Notes: a model not told the origin generated them from the letters alone. Shown: positions 11,091-21,110, counted from the first letter of the stretch. The stretch is 27,005 nucleotides of DNA from Krasilnikovozyma curviuscula (GCA_014825775.1 MVAQ01000265.1:1-27005), one strand, 5' to 3'. Numbers and translations: made by a program.

Positions 11091-11453
11091 CCCTTTTGCA
11101 CCCGTACTTTGTTTGTGAGCTGAAATTACAATCTCACAGGAGCTGGGATACCATACAGCGACCGGCAAGGAACACACGCGCGCGTTTTTGCTTTGATTTC
11201 ATACCCTTTTGTCCAAGTTCCCTCATACTGCGCCCACCAACTCGAAACTTTCACGATAGCGTTCTCTCGTCTTTCGAATTCTTTCCCTCTGCACTGTAGA
11301 GGTGTAGCCATTTTGTGTTGTTTTTGTGTGGAATACGTGCATGTGACATCATTTACCAAGAACTTTTCCCGCCCTTATATATATCGAAAACTCTTGCCAT
11401 CTTTTCGTATACTCACAACTCCCATCTCCCTTACTAGTCATCAAGTATTCACA
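11091..11453. other. Gap with promoter of the DUF3602 gene
   Basis: About 360 nt between GCP2 and the next gene. Its right end holds a TATA-like run and a pyrimidine-rich leader typical of strongly transcribed fungal genes. No coding signal was recognised. Confidence 0.5.
11376..11384 (+). promoter_or_regulatory. Candidate TATA box
   Basis: TATATATAT lies 70 nt before the ATG at 11454 and is followed by a CT-rich leader (tcttgccatcttttcg). Position and composition fit a core promoter of the DUF3602-like gene; this is inference from sequence only. Confidence 0.5.
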
Positions 11454-12527
11454 ATGAACAACCTGTTAAACAAAATTCGTCGAAAGTCTAACGACAGAAC
11501 TGAAACCAGCGATTCTACCGAACCGATGGTAAGTTCAATCATTATTTTGTTTTGCGAATTGTTAGCGGTCCTAAGGGTTCTCCGGTAAAGGTTACCACAG
11601 GTAGAGGAGGAGCTGGTAACGCTCAACCTGTTGAACAGACGGTTACAGATCCAACCAAGGTGTGTTCTGGTCATCGTCTGCTTCGTACCCCCTAAATCAG
11701 GCCTTACGCGCTTTGTTCCCCTTCCATGATAGACTAACGCTGCCCAGACCTCTGAAGAAGCTGAGATCTCTCTCGCCCACGAGAAGGCATCTGAACAACC
11801 TCATGAGATTCATACAGGAAGGGGCGGTGGAAACGTCGTGATGGCTGGCGGTGGCCCTGGTGGTACAGGTGGTAGAAGAAAAAGCGAAATTGAAGAAGAA
11901 GCGATCGAAAGTCAGAAGATTAGAATGAAGAAGATGAAGGAGAATGGAATCGTTGTAAGTTGGCTATACCGCTTTCTCAGCATAGCTTACGAGCTATTCT
12001 AGTCTCTAGCCATTGACTCTTAGATCTGTAGCACTCGGTGGGAAAGGGAGGTTCTGGAAACATAGCTCCAGGTGATGGCGTCTCCTGCTTGCACGGAAAC
12101 TCCTGGGCAACAAACCGTACTGGTCACGGCCATGTAAGTGTTTCTGTGTTCGATACCATCTGTACACCGCTGACGGTCTTTTTGGATACATACTGCAGTG
12201 CTCTGGACGTGTCAATTCCACTCTGATCAATAACCCTACTCCGCAAGAAGTTATTGCTGCTCTGGATGCCAAAGAGGACGAGATCATCTCTAAGCATTCT
12301 TCCACCGGCGACAAGTACAAGCGTACCAACAACGCCAAAATTATGGCTGAGATGAGCGATGACGAGAAGAGGAAGGAAGCCATGATTATGGAGGAAAGAA
12401 GAAGATTGCGAGAGGAAGGAAGATTCGACAAAATGACAAAGCGTGAGTGAAAGGCACCTTTGTCTCCCCAGCATTAATTTGAGACTGATGACACCGCATT
12501 ATCTCCTCAGATTTGAAGAGCTACTAG
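11454..12527 (+). CDS. DUF3602/Par32-like glycine-repeat protein
   Basis: Exons 11454-11528, 11591-11659, 11748-11954, 12032-12133, 12199-12442 and 12511-12527 give 237 codons plus stop. Three copies of the family's repeat are seen: TGRGGAGN (28-35), TGRGGGGN (71-78) and VGKGGSGN (120-127); each sits on its own exon. Yeast Par32, the known member, inhibits ammonium transporters Mep1/Mep3 downstream of TORC1 when phosphorylation changes; this role is only an analogy here. Between the repeats are charged Ser/Thr-containing linkers. The C-terminal half differs from a simple Par32: it holds a predicted charged helix (MSDDEKRKEAMIMEERRRLR) and ends HLKSY from a 17-nt last exon. A second in-frame acceptor for exon 3 exists at 11732, but its ACTAAC would serve better as the branch point of the 11747 acceptor. 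The gene has a TATA-like element. Confidence 0.78.
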
Positions 12528-13007
12528 ACTCCTTTAGTCTTCTTCAACTTTTTGCTAGTTGTATCTTTCATAAAACCACATCACCCCTTTTTGTATCGCT
12601 CAAGTGTGAACGAGTTAATATGATTATCCATTTGTATCGATGATTTCTTTCTTTACAAAGCGACCAAGTGAAAAACCGACCAAATTCCGTGAAGTTTGAT
12701 AATATGTTGAAGTAATCATTGCCCCTCAAAAGTAATTTTATTTTGAACAGTCGAGAAATAGAGTCTGATGCCATTGAATGAACTAGGGTATGGTGGTTTG
12801 ACGTGATGAACGGGATATAATGCGTGACGTGAAGGTATTACTTTGTGATTGACTAAGATGAAGATGAGGACAATACTGAGTGTGTGGGGATATATAGATC
12901 GGATCTTTTTGAGGGGGTATACAGCCGGGCTTTAGCCAGCTCTTCTCGGGTCCCAAGAGAAAGACGACACTCACCCTGAGATCTAGCAGAAACTAACAGG
13001 ATGTTTC
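12528..13007. other. Convergent 3' gap with a possible antisense small gene
   Basis: About 480 nt between the ends of two convergent genes. It should hold both 3' UTRs. It is unusual in containing a minus-strand TATATA at 12891-12896, followed by a pyrimidine-rich leader and a 68-codon ATG frame (see next entry). Confidence 0.4.
12568..12774 (-). CDS. Possible small hypothetical protein
   Basis: A 68-codon minus-strand frame beginning MASDSISRLFKIKLLLRG and ending GDVVL. Support is indirect: a TATATA on the same strand about 117 nt upstream and a C/T-rich leader between them. There is no recognised domain, and the product is basic with hydrophobic patches. It ends 41 nt past the stop of the convergent DUF3602-like gene, so its transcript would overlap that gene's 3' UTR. 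It could equally be a non-coding antisense transcript or a chance frame. Confidence 0.22.
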   Translation of the reverse strand: MASDSISRLFKIKLLLRGNDYFNILSNFTEFGRFFTWSLCKERNHRYKWIIILTRSHLSDTKRGDVVL

Positions 13008-15116
13008 CTACTCTATCCAATTAGTACTTGAGCTACTACTCCCGTTCGAGGTAGGTTTTTGACTAGAGACTTCCATCTTGAACTCCTCCTTTTCAATGAT
13101 TTCAATCTCACCATCGTCGTCAGAAAACACCGTTTGCTTCATCTTCTTCATCGGACGATTGTATTGGTTCTTTTGTCGAGGATAACTCTGCCGGTATGGC
13201 GACGGAGGAGGGTGATGCTGCGACTGGTAAGTTGTATGTGAATGAGAAGTAATTTTGCCCAAAGATGTTGTCATTTGAGTAGGCTTGAAGCCGCTGGAGA
13301 TCTTAGGCTCAAATATCGAATTGAAGGACTGCTTCTTCTCTGGGGGCCGTTGAGTTGATCTCTTGATTCCTTCAAACACAATCTCGTCGTCATCACTTTC
13401 TATGCTAGGGGCTCTACCGCGTTTGACGTGCTCTGGCTTGACGTAGGCATTGTTGGGTACGCTGGCTTTGTGATCCTCATCTCTTGCAGTATCATGTCCC
13501 ATCGATTTCCTCTTTCCCTTCAACTTGGAACTGCACCCGACGTCTGTTAGCTGACTTTTGATAGGTGTAACGAGCTTGTCCTTTGAAAGGAGCTCGAACA
13601 GGAAGTGAGGCATGGGGGTGTACAGTGACATTGTTGAAGCAGGTGTAGATGATAGAGATTTCAGGCTGGGAGAAGGACCATGATTTTCAGGACGATGGGT
13701 GGGTCGAGAGGGCAAAGAGTTGATGGAAATTTGTGAATGCGTTCTCGATGGTAAAGGTTGGGGTTTTTGTGCATTTGGTTGATGGAGAGGCTGAGATGCC
13801 TTTCGTTTCAACGTTGAAGTGTTCTTGGTGAGAACTGAGACTCTAGACCAGGAAGGAGAGTTGAAAGTTTCAGTAATTTCTTGCCCAGGCGAAGACTTGA
13901 CATTCTCCATCTGCTTCTGGCCCTGTTCCTGATCTCCTGATCCCAGATTTTCCTTGTACTTTTGTTCGTCTACCTTCCTCTTGTTAGTAGCCTTCCCATC
14001 CTCCTCCCGGCTCGTACCATCAGGCGTCGCATCCATAAACGTGCCCCGACTTGGGAAGTCTGTCAAGAAAGTTGACGTGCTGTACGATTGATGTAAAAAG
14101 GAAGAAAACCTCTCGATCGCGTTGGAGCCAACCCTCGATATAGGCTGAAGGGAGATGCTGGGACGAGGCGAGGAGGCGCGAGAAGTATCTTGTGAGGGCG
14201 CAAGACTGCAGGCTATTGGAGAAACAACAGTGCTACTATTAGAGTTTATGATTGTCGATGTCGATTGAAAGTAGAAAGAATTTTCTCGAAGGTGTAAAGC
14301 GCTGGTCGTTGCTGGTGGTGTGGGTGAGAATAGAGGCAACAGATCTTGAGAAGCAGATGTTGGAAGATAGATTTCGAGAGTCGAAGATCTATTACAAATA
14401 CAAGTTCTCTTTCTTGACCTGGATGATTTTACCACTTCTGTTGTTGGTTTCATCGTTTGCGTTTTTGTTAAGCTGGAGACAGAAGTCGCAGCTGTTGAGC
14501 GAGAATGCTGGGGACAAGCGTTGTTTGAAGTGATTTCTATTTCACTCAAGAAGTCGATTGGATCTAAATCTTGATCAGGAGCTTGTTTTGAAGAAAGAGG
14601 TGAAGAGGCGAGAGGTAGCTGTGGTATGCTACACTCTGGTGGTGCAGGTGGCATTAGAAACTTCTGCACCACCCTGGGCAGAGAGTACTCATAACAGAAT
14701 GGTGGTATTTGAAGATCGTTGGGATCATTTTCTTCCCATTCCCCCTCTAATTCCTCTGAGTCTGAAAATGAACAGCATAACTTCGTGAGCATCTTCCAAA
14801 ACACAGTTACGGCATAGAAAGGAGACCCACCAGGTTCATCGCGCCTTTTAGGCTCCTCGTGCCATAGATCTGTAGCACTGAGGAGGTAGTAAGGGATAGA
14901 ACCCTCCGGCAACGGTGGTAAAGCCGTCTCTCTCAACTTGTCGCTGAACCTCCTCACACAGTCAACCGTTGCTACGCTCGCGACACTCTCACTCCTACTT
15001 GTACTCCTGTCTGTTAAAGCCATGCTACTGATGTTCGAGTCACAGGAGGAGAGATCTGACGATTCAGCACTACCCTCTCTGGGCTTCAAAGTTCGGCCCA
15101 GCAAGAGAAGAGCCAT
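13008..15116 (-). CDS. Serine-rich, probably disordered protein of unknown function
   Basis: An open frame of 702 codons starting at ATG 15116. I do not recognise the family. A likely GT-AG intron at 14830-14762 (69 nt, GTGGGT donor, TTTTCAG acceptor, CTCAC branch-like string) would shorten the product to 679 residues and join RRDEP to DSEELEGEW. The N-terminal 150 residues look most ordered: SIPYYLLSATDLWHEEPK and PPFCYEYSLPRVVQKFLMPP may be a short conserved core. The remainder is rich in Ser, Pro, Thr and basic residues, with probable nuclear localisation patches (KRKVDEQKYK, KGKRKS) and two acidic-hydrophobic patches near the C-terminus (SDDDEIVFEG, DDDGEIEIIEKEE) that resemble SUMO-interacting motifs. 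A nuclear scaffold or regulator is a guess. A 13-codon upstream ORF precedes it. Confidence 0.6.
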   Translation of the reverse strand: MALLLLGRTLKPREGSAESSDLSSCDSNISSMALTDRSTSRSESVASVATVDCVRRFSDKLRETALPPLPEGSIPYYLLSATDLWHEEPKRRDEPGGSPFYAVTVFWKMLTKLCCSFSDSEELEGEWEENDPNDLQIPPFCYEYSLPRVVQKFLMPPAPPECSIPQLPLASSPLSSKQAPDQDLDPIDFLSEIEITSNNACPQHSRSTAATSVSSLTKTQTMKPTTEVVKSSRSRKRTCICNRSSTLEIYLPTSASQDLLPLFSPTPPATTSALHLRENSFYFQSTSTIINSNSSTVVSPIACSLAPSQDTSRASSPRPSISLQPISRVGSNAIERFSSFLHQSYSTSTFLTDFPSRGTFMDATPDGTSREEDGKATNKRKVDEQKYKENLGSGDQEQGQKQMENVKSSPGQEITETFNSPSWSRVSVLTKNTSTLKRKASQPLHQPNAQKPQPLPSRTHSQISINSLPSRPTHRPENHGPSPSLKSLSSTPASTMSLYTPMPHFLFELLSKDKLVTPIKSQLTDVGCSSKLKGKRKSMGHDTARDEDHKASVPNNAYVKPEHVKRGRAPSIESDDDEIVFEGIKRSTQRPPEKKQSFNSIFEPKISSGFKPTQMTTSLGKITSHSHTTYQSQHHPPPSPYRQSYPRQKNQYNRPMKKMKQTVFSDDDGEIEIIEKEEFKMEVSSQKPTSNGSSSSSTNWIE

Positions 15117-15133
15117 TTCACCAGAGTTCGGTG

Positions 15134-15175
15134 TCAGTATACTAATATTGACCGACTTCGTTTCCCAAGGAGCAT
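15134..15175 (-). promoter_or_regulatory. Upstream ORF in the leader of the serine-rich gene
   Basis: ATG at 15175 opens a 13-codon frame (MLLGKRSRSILVY) closed by TGA, 17 nt before the main ATG at 15116. If the leader begins upstream of it, ribosomes would meet it first, so translational damping is possible. Transcript start is unknown. Confidence 0.3.
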
Positions 15176-15983
15176 GGTATCAGTTCTAGTGACAATCAGT
15201 CATCGAAAGAAGCTGTCAAGCAGCGCACGACGTTCAGCATTTCAAAGAAGCCTAGCAAAGTAAACTAGAAAGAAAAGGACAGACCTTCGAGCTCCTCCAG
15301 CTTCACAAGCTTCCCTTACTCTTTAAATGTATTTGCTGGCTGATATCAATAACTCAATTGGATATTACGGTGGATGTTGAGAGACAGACTTCCCAATTTT
15401 CGACATTATGCCGGAGTCGGTGTGTATGGGGGGCAGCGCAACATTGCCATTTCTCAAATATTGCAAGGGTAGCACCCCGTATGGAATAAAGTTTTCAATA
15501 TAACTCAAAATTGTAGAGCCAACCGCTTTGCATCGACCTCTAAAGCTTTCCGGTTATCGTCACCTCACTGATTCTTCTTCTATGAGTACATCAACCCGAT
15601 CTGCTCCATCCCATAGCTAGTACAAGATCAGAAGCGCAATGGCCAAAAAGATCTGACGCATTATCCCGCTTAAAACCAAAGGCTGGCCATGATACAGGAT
15701 ATGAGATGCGGCGTGTTGACGAGAGTTGGGCTGTGTAGGAAAGGTTGAGAAGGACATTGGCATTGGAACTTTCGCTGTATCGCGTATTACTAGAGGGCCC
15801 CAATTCTGAGGCTGGTGGAAGAAGGTGCATGGAAGTCAATATGGCAGACGAAAGGATTCGAAAATGAAACTGACCTTCTGTTACAGTGATCTAGGCGACA
15901 TCGATCAATACCACGACCAGCGAGTCGAGCCAACGCCAGAAGGAATTCGCAGTTACTTCAGAAGACTCCCACTCTGATTCCAT
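15176..15983. other. Gap without a supported gene
   Basis: About 800 nt. It should hold the promoter of the serine-rich gene on one side and the 3' UTR of the small minus-strand gene on the other. An 82-codon minus-strand frame at 15591-15839 shows no motif and no splice structure; I do not call it. Confidence 0.4.
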
Positions 15984-16501
15984 TTAGGACTTCTTTTCTG
16001 TCTGCTTTTGTTCCATCTCTGCTGAGAACCAAGTTACGACTTTATCCTCTGCTGGCGATTGAGGATGATCTCGTTTTCTGTGAGCTAAGAGCTTAGCAGT
16101 TGATGGGAAGAGTTTTGTGCAGTCTATAAAGATGTTCATCAAATGTAAGGGTGTCGTTCAGTGGAAGGGGAGAGAGATAGACCTAGACGGGGCTCACTTG
16201 GAAGGTCACAGATAAATATCTGAGTACTTAAAGGGACACGGGCTTGTCAGCTTCTGCTGCACTGAAAGACAAATTGACTGCTCCTACTTTTCTGGTGTGG
16301 TCTCATGTCCGTACTGATGTTCAACACGGTGAGGAATCGTATGTCCTGCTCACAAAATCCCCCCGGACCAACAGAAATATCGAACTTGCCAGTCAGCTAC
16401 CTACGTCAGGGGGGCAGATAGGAAGAACGACATGTATAATACTCACTGTCGAGCTCTGCAGGCTGTCCAACGATTTGAGCTGGTAGCTTGAACGCCTCCA
16501 T
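15984..16501 (-). CDS. Unresolved small multi-exon gene, unknown function
   Basis: The ATG at 16501 has G at -3 and +4 and opens MEAFKLPAQIVGQPAELD, which runs into a perfect GTGAGT donor at 16446. A downstream frame reads KRDHPQSPAEDKVVTWFSAE and on to a TAA at 15984; it looks protein-like. Two phase-compatible models join them: A, exons 16501-16447, 16345-16288 and 16077-15984 (68 aa); B, exons 16501-16447 and 16123-15984 (64 aa), with a 323-nt intron that is long for this window. I recognise no family. The product is small, charged and lacks a membrane segment. Confidence 0.4.
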
Positions 16502-16771
16502 TGCAGCTCCTTTATTCTTCAGTCACTGAGCACCACTAGAGAGAGTCTTGAAACGAGATTCCAGCGAGACTTAGCTGAAAGGATATATAGTTGGGACTAG
16601 GCTTCAAGTGAAACGTAACGGTGAACCTGGATGGGAGAATGGGCTCTGAGGCAAAGGCTTGTCTCCTCTCCTTTCTGTGCGCGCACTGGGGCAAGCTGCA
16701 ATTTCTAAACTCTGAGCTCATCGTTGGACAGATTATTTAAATTGTTTTGTTTTATGACCGGAACATTCAGT

Positions 16772-18455
16772 TTACGACCAAAGTTTGATGAGCGCCGCTG
16801 GACTCTCAACTCCCCATCCAGCGTTCTCACCCCTCAGCAATACCTCATATGCACACGTTCCCAAGAACAACGGGAAGGAGATTTTCTTTGCCTCCTCCAG
16901 TACCAGATCTAGCGATCGTACATACGCGCTGACAGTCGTCGATGGTGAGAGCGCCTTGTAGTCCTCTGTCAATACGAGCGGAGCGTAAGTAATGAAGGAA
17001 GCTGAGCGCCCAGCGGCACCCGAGATAATGTCAACCGCTTTGAAAGTATCCATTCCTAGGCGCTTGGTGAGGGCGAGACACTCAATAGAGGCGACAATAC
17101 TGATAGCCGTCATGAGCTGAAGAATAAACACATTTAGTCAGGAAAGTGCAACTGCTTACAACGATACAATGGTACGTACTTCGTTCAATAACCACATCTT
17201 ACCACTAGCTCCTTCGGCACCCTCCCTGATCTCAACGTTCTCATCTGCACCCTCGTCGCCAGACATTGCGACAGCGCTGGTCGCGCCTAATAGCTCGTAA
17301 ACCTTGGCGATGGCCGAGTCGTCGAGCGCACTAAACCCAGCAAGTTTCCCCGCGAGAAACATCTGCTGGGCTATTGATGTCAGCGGGATGGGCAAGGAAG
17401 CACGCCGCGCTGTTGTTGTCAGGATCGTGGTGTCTTTGTGCAGGATTGCAAGGGCTGCTTCGACTCCCAGAGATGGTTCGATCAGTCTTGCACCCCTATT
17501 TTCCACTGTGAAATATCAACAGAAACTCAGGGCTGGTGGGAACTTATAAGAGAAAGATGGAGAAGAGAGAATGGCACGCACAAATCCAGTTACTTCCTGA
17601 GTTCCTCATGATGACACTTCGCACCTGCTTTGCTGACAGTCCCAGCGTAGCAGCGAAAGTTAAGACCTCACTGATACCAGAAACATAGCATATTGCAACA
17701 CCTTGATGAACCTGTACGCAACCCGAAAGTCAACTCTACTAAGACAACGCCATCAAAATGATGTTTAACATGGCGTAACGCACCATTTTGTATCTCGACC
17801 CATCCCCACATCCAGTATCGAACGAATGCAGCTTCCCTGGGCTTTGTGAGACGGACTTCAATACGGGCAAGGCGCGGTCGATACCTTGAGCCGTTGAAGC
17901 AGCCATGATTGACAGCGTCCCTGCGGCGGCTCGAGCAGATCCACCAGATACAGGCGAATCCACAACCTAACCAAAATATATTAGCAATCAAAATAGGAGC
18001 GGGGCAAAGGCAAGATGAGTGAACTGACGAGTACACCTCTCTCCAAGGCAGTTATTTGCCTCGCAAAATTCTCAACCCAACTTGGGTCTACTGTGGAAAA
18101 GATTACAATCACAGCGTCCTTTTTAAGGTTCTCAGCTGCACCTTTGGCAAAGAAGAAATCCTCGATTTGCTGCTGGCTGACAACATTGAGGCAAACGACG
18201 TCGCACCCTTCGACGAGTGACTGTGGGGAGCGACAGGGTGTTGCGAGTAATGAAAAGGCTGCTACTTTTGAGAGAGAGGGTTCGTAGATGTCATATACCT
18301 GCCGCAAAGTAAAGAAATATCAATGTACGTTTCTTTTTTACAGGTGAGAGAAAAAAATGTACCCGGAGTGGAAATCCTTGTGAGAGCAAGGCTTTGGCCA
18401 TCCCAGCTCCCATTGAACCCAGCCCAGCATATCCAACTATCTGAGGAAAAGGCAT
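16772..18455 (-). CDS. 3-hydroxyisobutyrate/L-threonate dehydrogenase-like protein with duplicated helical domain
   Basis: A beta-hydroxyacid dehydrogenase: these oxidise 3-hydroxy acids with NAD(P). Proposed exons: 18455-18363, 18298-18029, 17966-17784, 17711-17582, 17505-17180, 17116-16772; sum 448 codons plus stop. Seen: nucleotide-binding GLGSMG (G11, G13, G16); substrate-site block VVDSPVSGGSARAAAGTLSI (122-141); catalytic-lysine block RYKMVHQ (Lys181). A first helical domain runs through EVLTFAATLGLSAKQVRSVI and SGSNWILENRG to LDDSAIAKVYELLG, which is LtnD/YgbJ-like. It is followed by about 115 residues repeating the same domain pattern (ELMTAISIVASIECLALTKR, ISGAAGRSASFI, DLVLEEAKKISFPLFL). 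Family members are usually about 300 residues, so the last third is extra. The exact substrate is unknown; L-threonate or another C4 sugar acid is possible. Confidence 0.85.
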
Positions 18456-18767
18456 GGCTCGATATAAGGAAATCAAACGCGTAAGGGCGATTTAGGTGTC
18501 TTTTGGTGACGAAGCTTCCCCACACGGACGTTACCTGCTCCACCTTAGAGAAGGGATTGAGGAGAAGAGGCAGAGAGATACCAAGCCGAAAAGAATTCTT
18601 TTTTCGAAAAGATAAAAGATTCAGTGAAACTTGGGAACGGTAAAGGACAGGCTTCAGATATAAGACCGTCCTGGTTTTTTCTTTCTTTTACTCGTCTCGG
18701 CGAAACTCGCCGGCGCGATGTACCGCACCCGATCCTTGCGCACGTGGAAAGGTAAACAGAAGATTTA
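18456..18767. other. Short gap between minus-strand genes
   Basis: About 310 nt holding the 3' UTR of the MYND-finger gene and the promoter of the dehydrogenase. CT-rich runs are present; no specific site was identified. Confidence 0.4.
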
Positions 18768-20070
18768 TCACCAGCTCGTTGTATGACACACAGGTTGATG
18801 CTCTTCCCATTTTCTCGATTGGCAGACTATTTTATTTTATAAATAGAGATGGTTCAGTATTGGTTTGACAGAGGAAAGGAAAGGTAGCTTACCTGCATCG
18901 CAATACGCTGCAGTCCCACACTGAAAATAATCCCCAGGCCAAACAGTAAATAAAAATTTGACAGGAAATTAAAAGAATCGTCGAGGGTACAAACCTTACT
19001 ACAGATCACTTCGAGCTGACGCAACGGCAGCGGCGTTCGACAAGCATCACACGTATCCAACGGCGTGCCCAATTGCCTCCTCGCGTTATCCTTCAGAGGG
19101 GCCCGCTCTCTATCCGGATCCTCGAGTACCCTGAGTATCCACTGAGTTTTCCTTATCGTCTCCCCTACATTGCGCTTCATTTCCGTTGACCCTGACTGCG
19201 ATCGAAACTCATTATCGGCAAGGGTGATGAGCGAATTATTAAGCGAACTTTGAAATGCCGCGAGCTTCCGCCGCAGGATCGAATTTGGTTGAAAATACGA
19301 TGAGCGGGAGGGAGAGGGGATGCGGAGGGACGCTGAGGGAAAGAGTTGGGTAAGGAGCAGCAGGCGGTGTGTTATTGCAATCAGCTGGATCCAAAATTCT
19401 GTCACTGGAGGTTTCTCATCTTCAGGCATCTATTGAAAGACAACAATTCGTCAACACGATCAGTCGCAATTTCAGACAAGAATCGACTCGCCATGAAATC
19501 GCTCCCGTCCCTCTTTGAGATGACGTCAAACACGAACTCAATCAGATCGCTGGCATCAGGGTATTGTATTGCATATTTGACGAAGTAAGGCGACATCTCG
19601 ACGTTCCTATACATCAACGCGTTGTACGGCGTGTTTTCGGGAACACAGGCGTACTTGAAGGCGTCGACAATTTCATGAAGATGTAACGCACTCGCCTTCG
19701 TCCTGACTGGTGGAGTAGAAACGACTTTCAAGCAGAACAAGACAGCCTGCAGGCGGGTTGAAAAAGGTAGTGAGTAGGAATCAAAGTTACTTTGTCGCCG
19801 GGGGCTCGGGTACAAACCTGGTCAGTCGCCCTCTTGAACTCTGGGTCACTTCGATACCTGTCCGAGATGGAACGGTAGGCTCCAGTTCCATTCAGTCCAG
19901 AAGCCCTCTCCAATATCTCGAGAGCTGTCGCTGCACTGTGGGCGACAAGAACGGATATGAGAAACAAAGCCCGTTCAAACGCCTCTGAAGCTTCACCAAA
20001 ATTTGGTGCACAGCAGGACAGCAGCAGAAACTCACCTTGGGCCGGCAGCAGCATTGGAAGAAGTAGTCAT
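18768..20070 (-). CDS. Protein with C-terminal MYND-type zinc finger
   Basis: Proposed exons: 20070-20036, 19935-19818, 19746-19458, 19404-18995, 18920-18893, 18826-18768; sum 312 codons plus stop. Spliced, the C-terminus forms a full MYND finger: C266-x2-C269-x12-C282-x2-C285-x5-C291-x3-C295, then Q296, H303 and C307. Two introns (18994-18921 and 18892-18827) cut the finger, and it is invisible in any unspliced frame. MYND fingers bind proline-rich partner peptides and often occur in transcriptional or chromatin regulators. The upstream 250 residues look helical (ATALEILERASGL, FVKYAIQYPDASDLIEFVFD) but match no family I know. The intron 19457-19405 is the weakest: other acceptors before FWIQLIAITHRL would also keep the frame. 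A unit without catalytic motifs; function unknown. Confidence 0.75.
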
Positions 20071-21110
20071 AGTGTTTGAAAGGGTGTCCCTACTTCAAGA
20101 CGCAAAATCGATGCTTCTTCAGTTCAGTTGGAAAACAACGAACCGCTGGGCTAGTGGGAGAGAGCAGCATACCTGGTAGTTCACTCTAGAACGGGGAAGC
20201 AGAAGGCCAAATAATTTGTTCAACGGGTTTCTAAACTGTATAAGAGATATTTGCTATCAGGAATCGTTGCCTTGTGCCAACTGGAATCAGCTTTGAAACG
20301 AAAAAAAGCCTCCGTTGCTACCATAACCGCTTCCAGTTTCTTGGGTCCAAAACACAAAACGGTTTGAGCGCTTTTCATAAACCTGTCAGGCCATCGGAGT
20401 AGAGCTCATATTGCAACTGTTTGTGCGGAAAATTGGGCAAAAAAAAATCGAAACCAATACAACTCAGCCACCCATTGACATATGTACGAAAATAATTACA
20501 GTAACCCATCACTCGTAACGTGGGCTTGCTAAGATTTTCAGGACATGCTTTTAATCCGCACTAATCAAAGCGCAAAAAGAACACCTCCAGGTCCTCCTGC
20601 ACTTCCGTGATCCGATCTAGCGGCGAGGTTTTAGACGCAGAACCAACGAACGCTGCTCGGTCTGGTCAGAAGTGTCTAGGAGCTGCTGCTCAGATGAAAT
20701 AATTCCCTTAATAGTGCTTCTGAGATCTGAGAACTGCAATGCTGCCACGGACGGTACGCGATAATGAAGGATGAAAGAAGGTTGATGCGTTTGATGAAGA
20801 TATTGAAATGGCTGTTGGTGATTTGGTTAATGATTGCATCCTCAAACAACTATGCGTACTTGCACAGCATAAAACAAGAGGCTGAGGTACAGGAGAGTGT
20901 CCCCAGACAGTTATTGGTACTCTTGATTAATCATTCATCTACACCCTACGAAAGTGTGGTGATGAACTTTTTATGATGACCGAAGACGTAAAAGTTGACC
21001 GTTTGGAAAACCGATGGTAGAGACAATTACAACACACAGAAGAAGCACCAGCAAAAGAACCATTATTGTGCAAGATAAATATTAAACCCACCACAACCTT
21101 CTGCCTTCTC
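20071..21110. other. Gene-poor gap
   Basis: About 1 kb between the MYND-finger start and the glycosyltransferase stop. A minus-strand stretch at 20826-20617 stays open for 69 codons and reads partly protein-like (LQFSDLRSTIKGIISSEQQL), but it lacks an ATG and I found no convincing exon to join. A plus-strand frame at 20764-20976 overlaps it. Neither is called. Confidence 0.35.

Noticed and set aside
15591..15839. 82-codon minus-strand frame starting MTSMHLLPP
   Set aside because: No motif, no good start context, and it would lie in the 3' region of the neighbouring small gene.
20764..20976. 70-codon plus-strand frame with a hydrophobic segment (LKWLLVIWLMIAS)
   Set aside because: No promoter or splice support, and the opposite strand is also open here; likely chance, though a tiny membrane peptide cannot be excluded.
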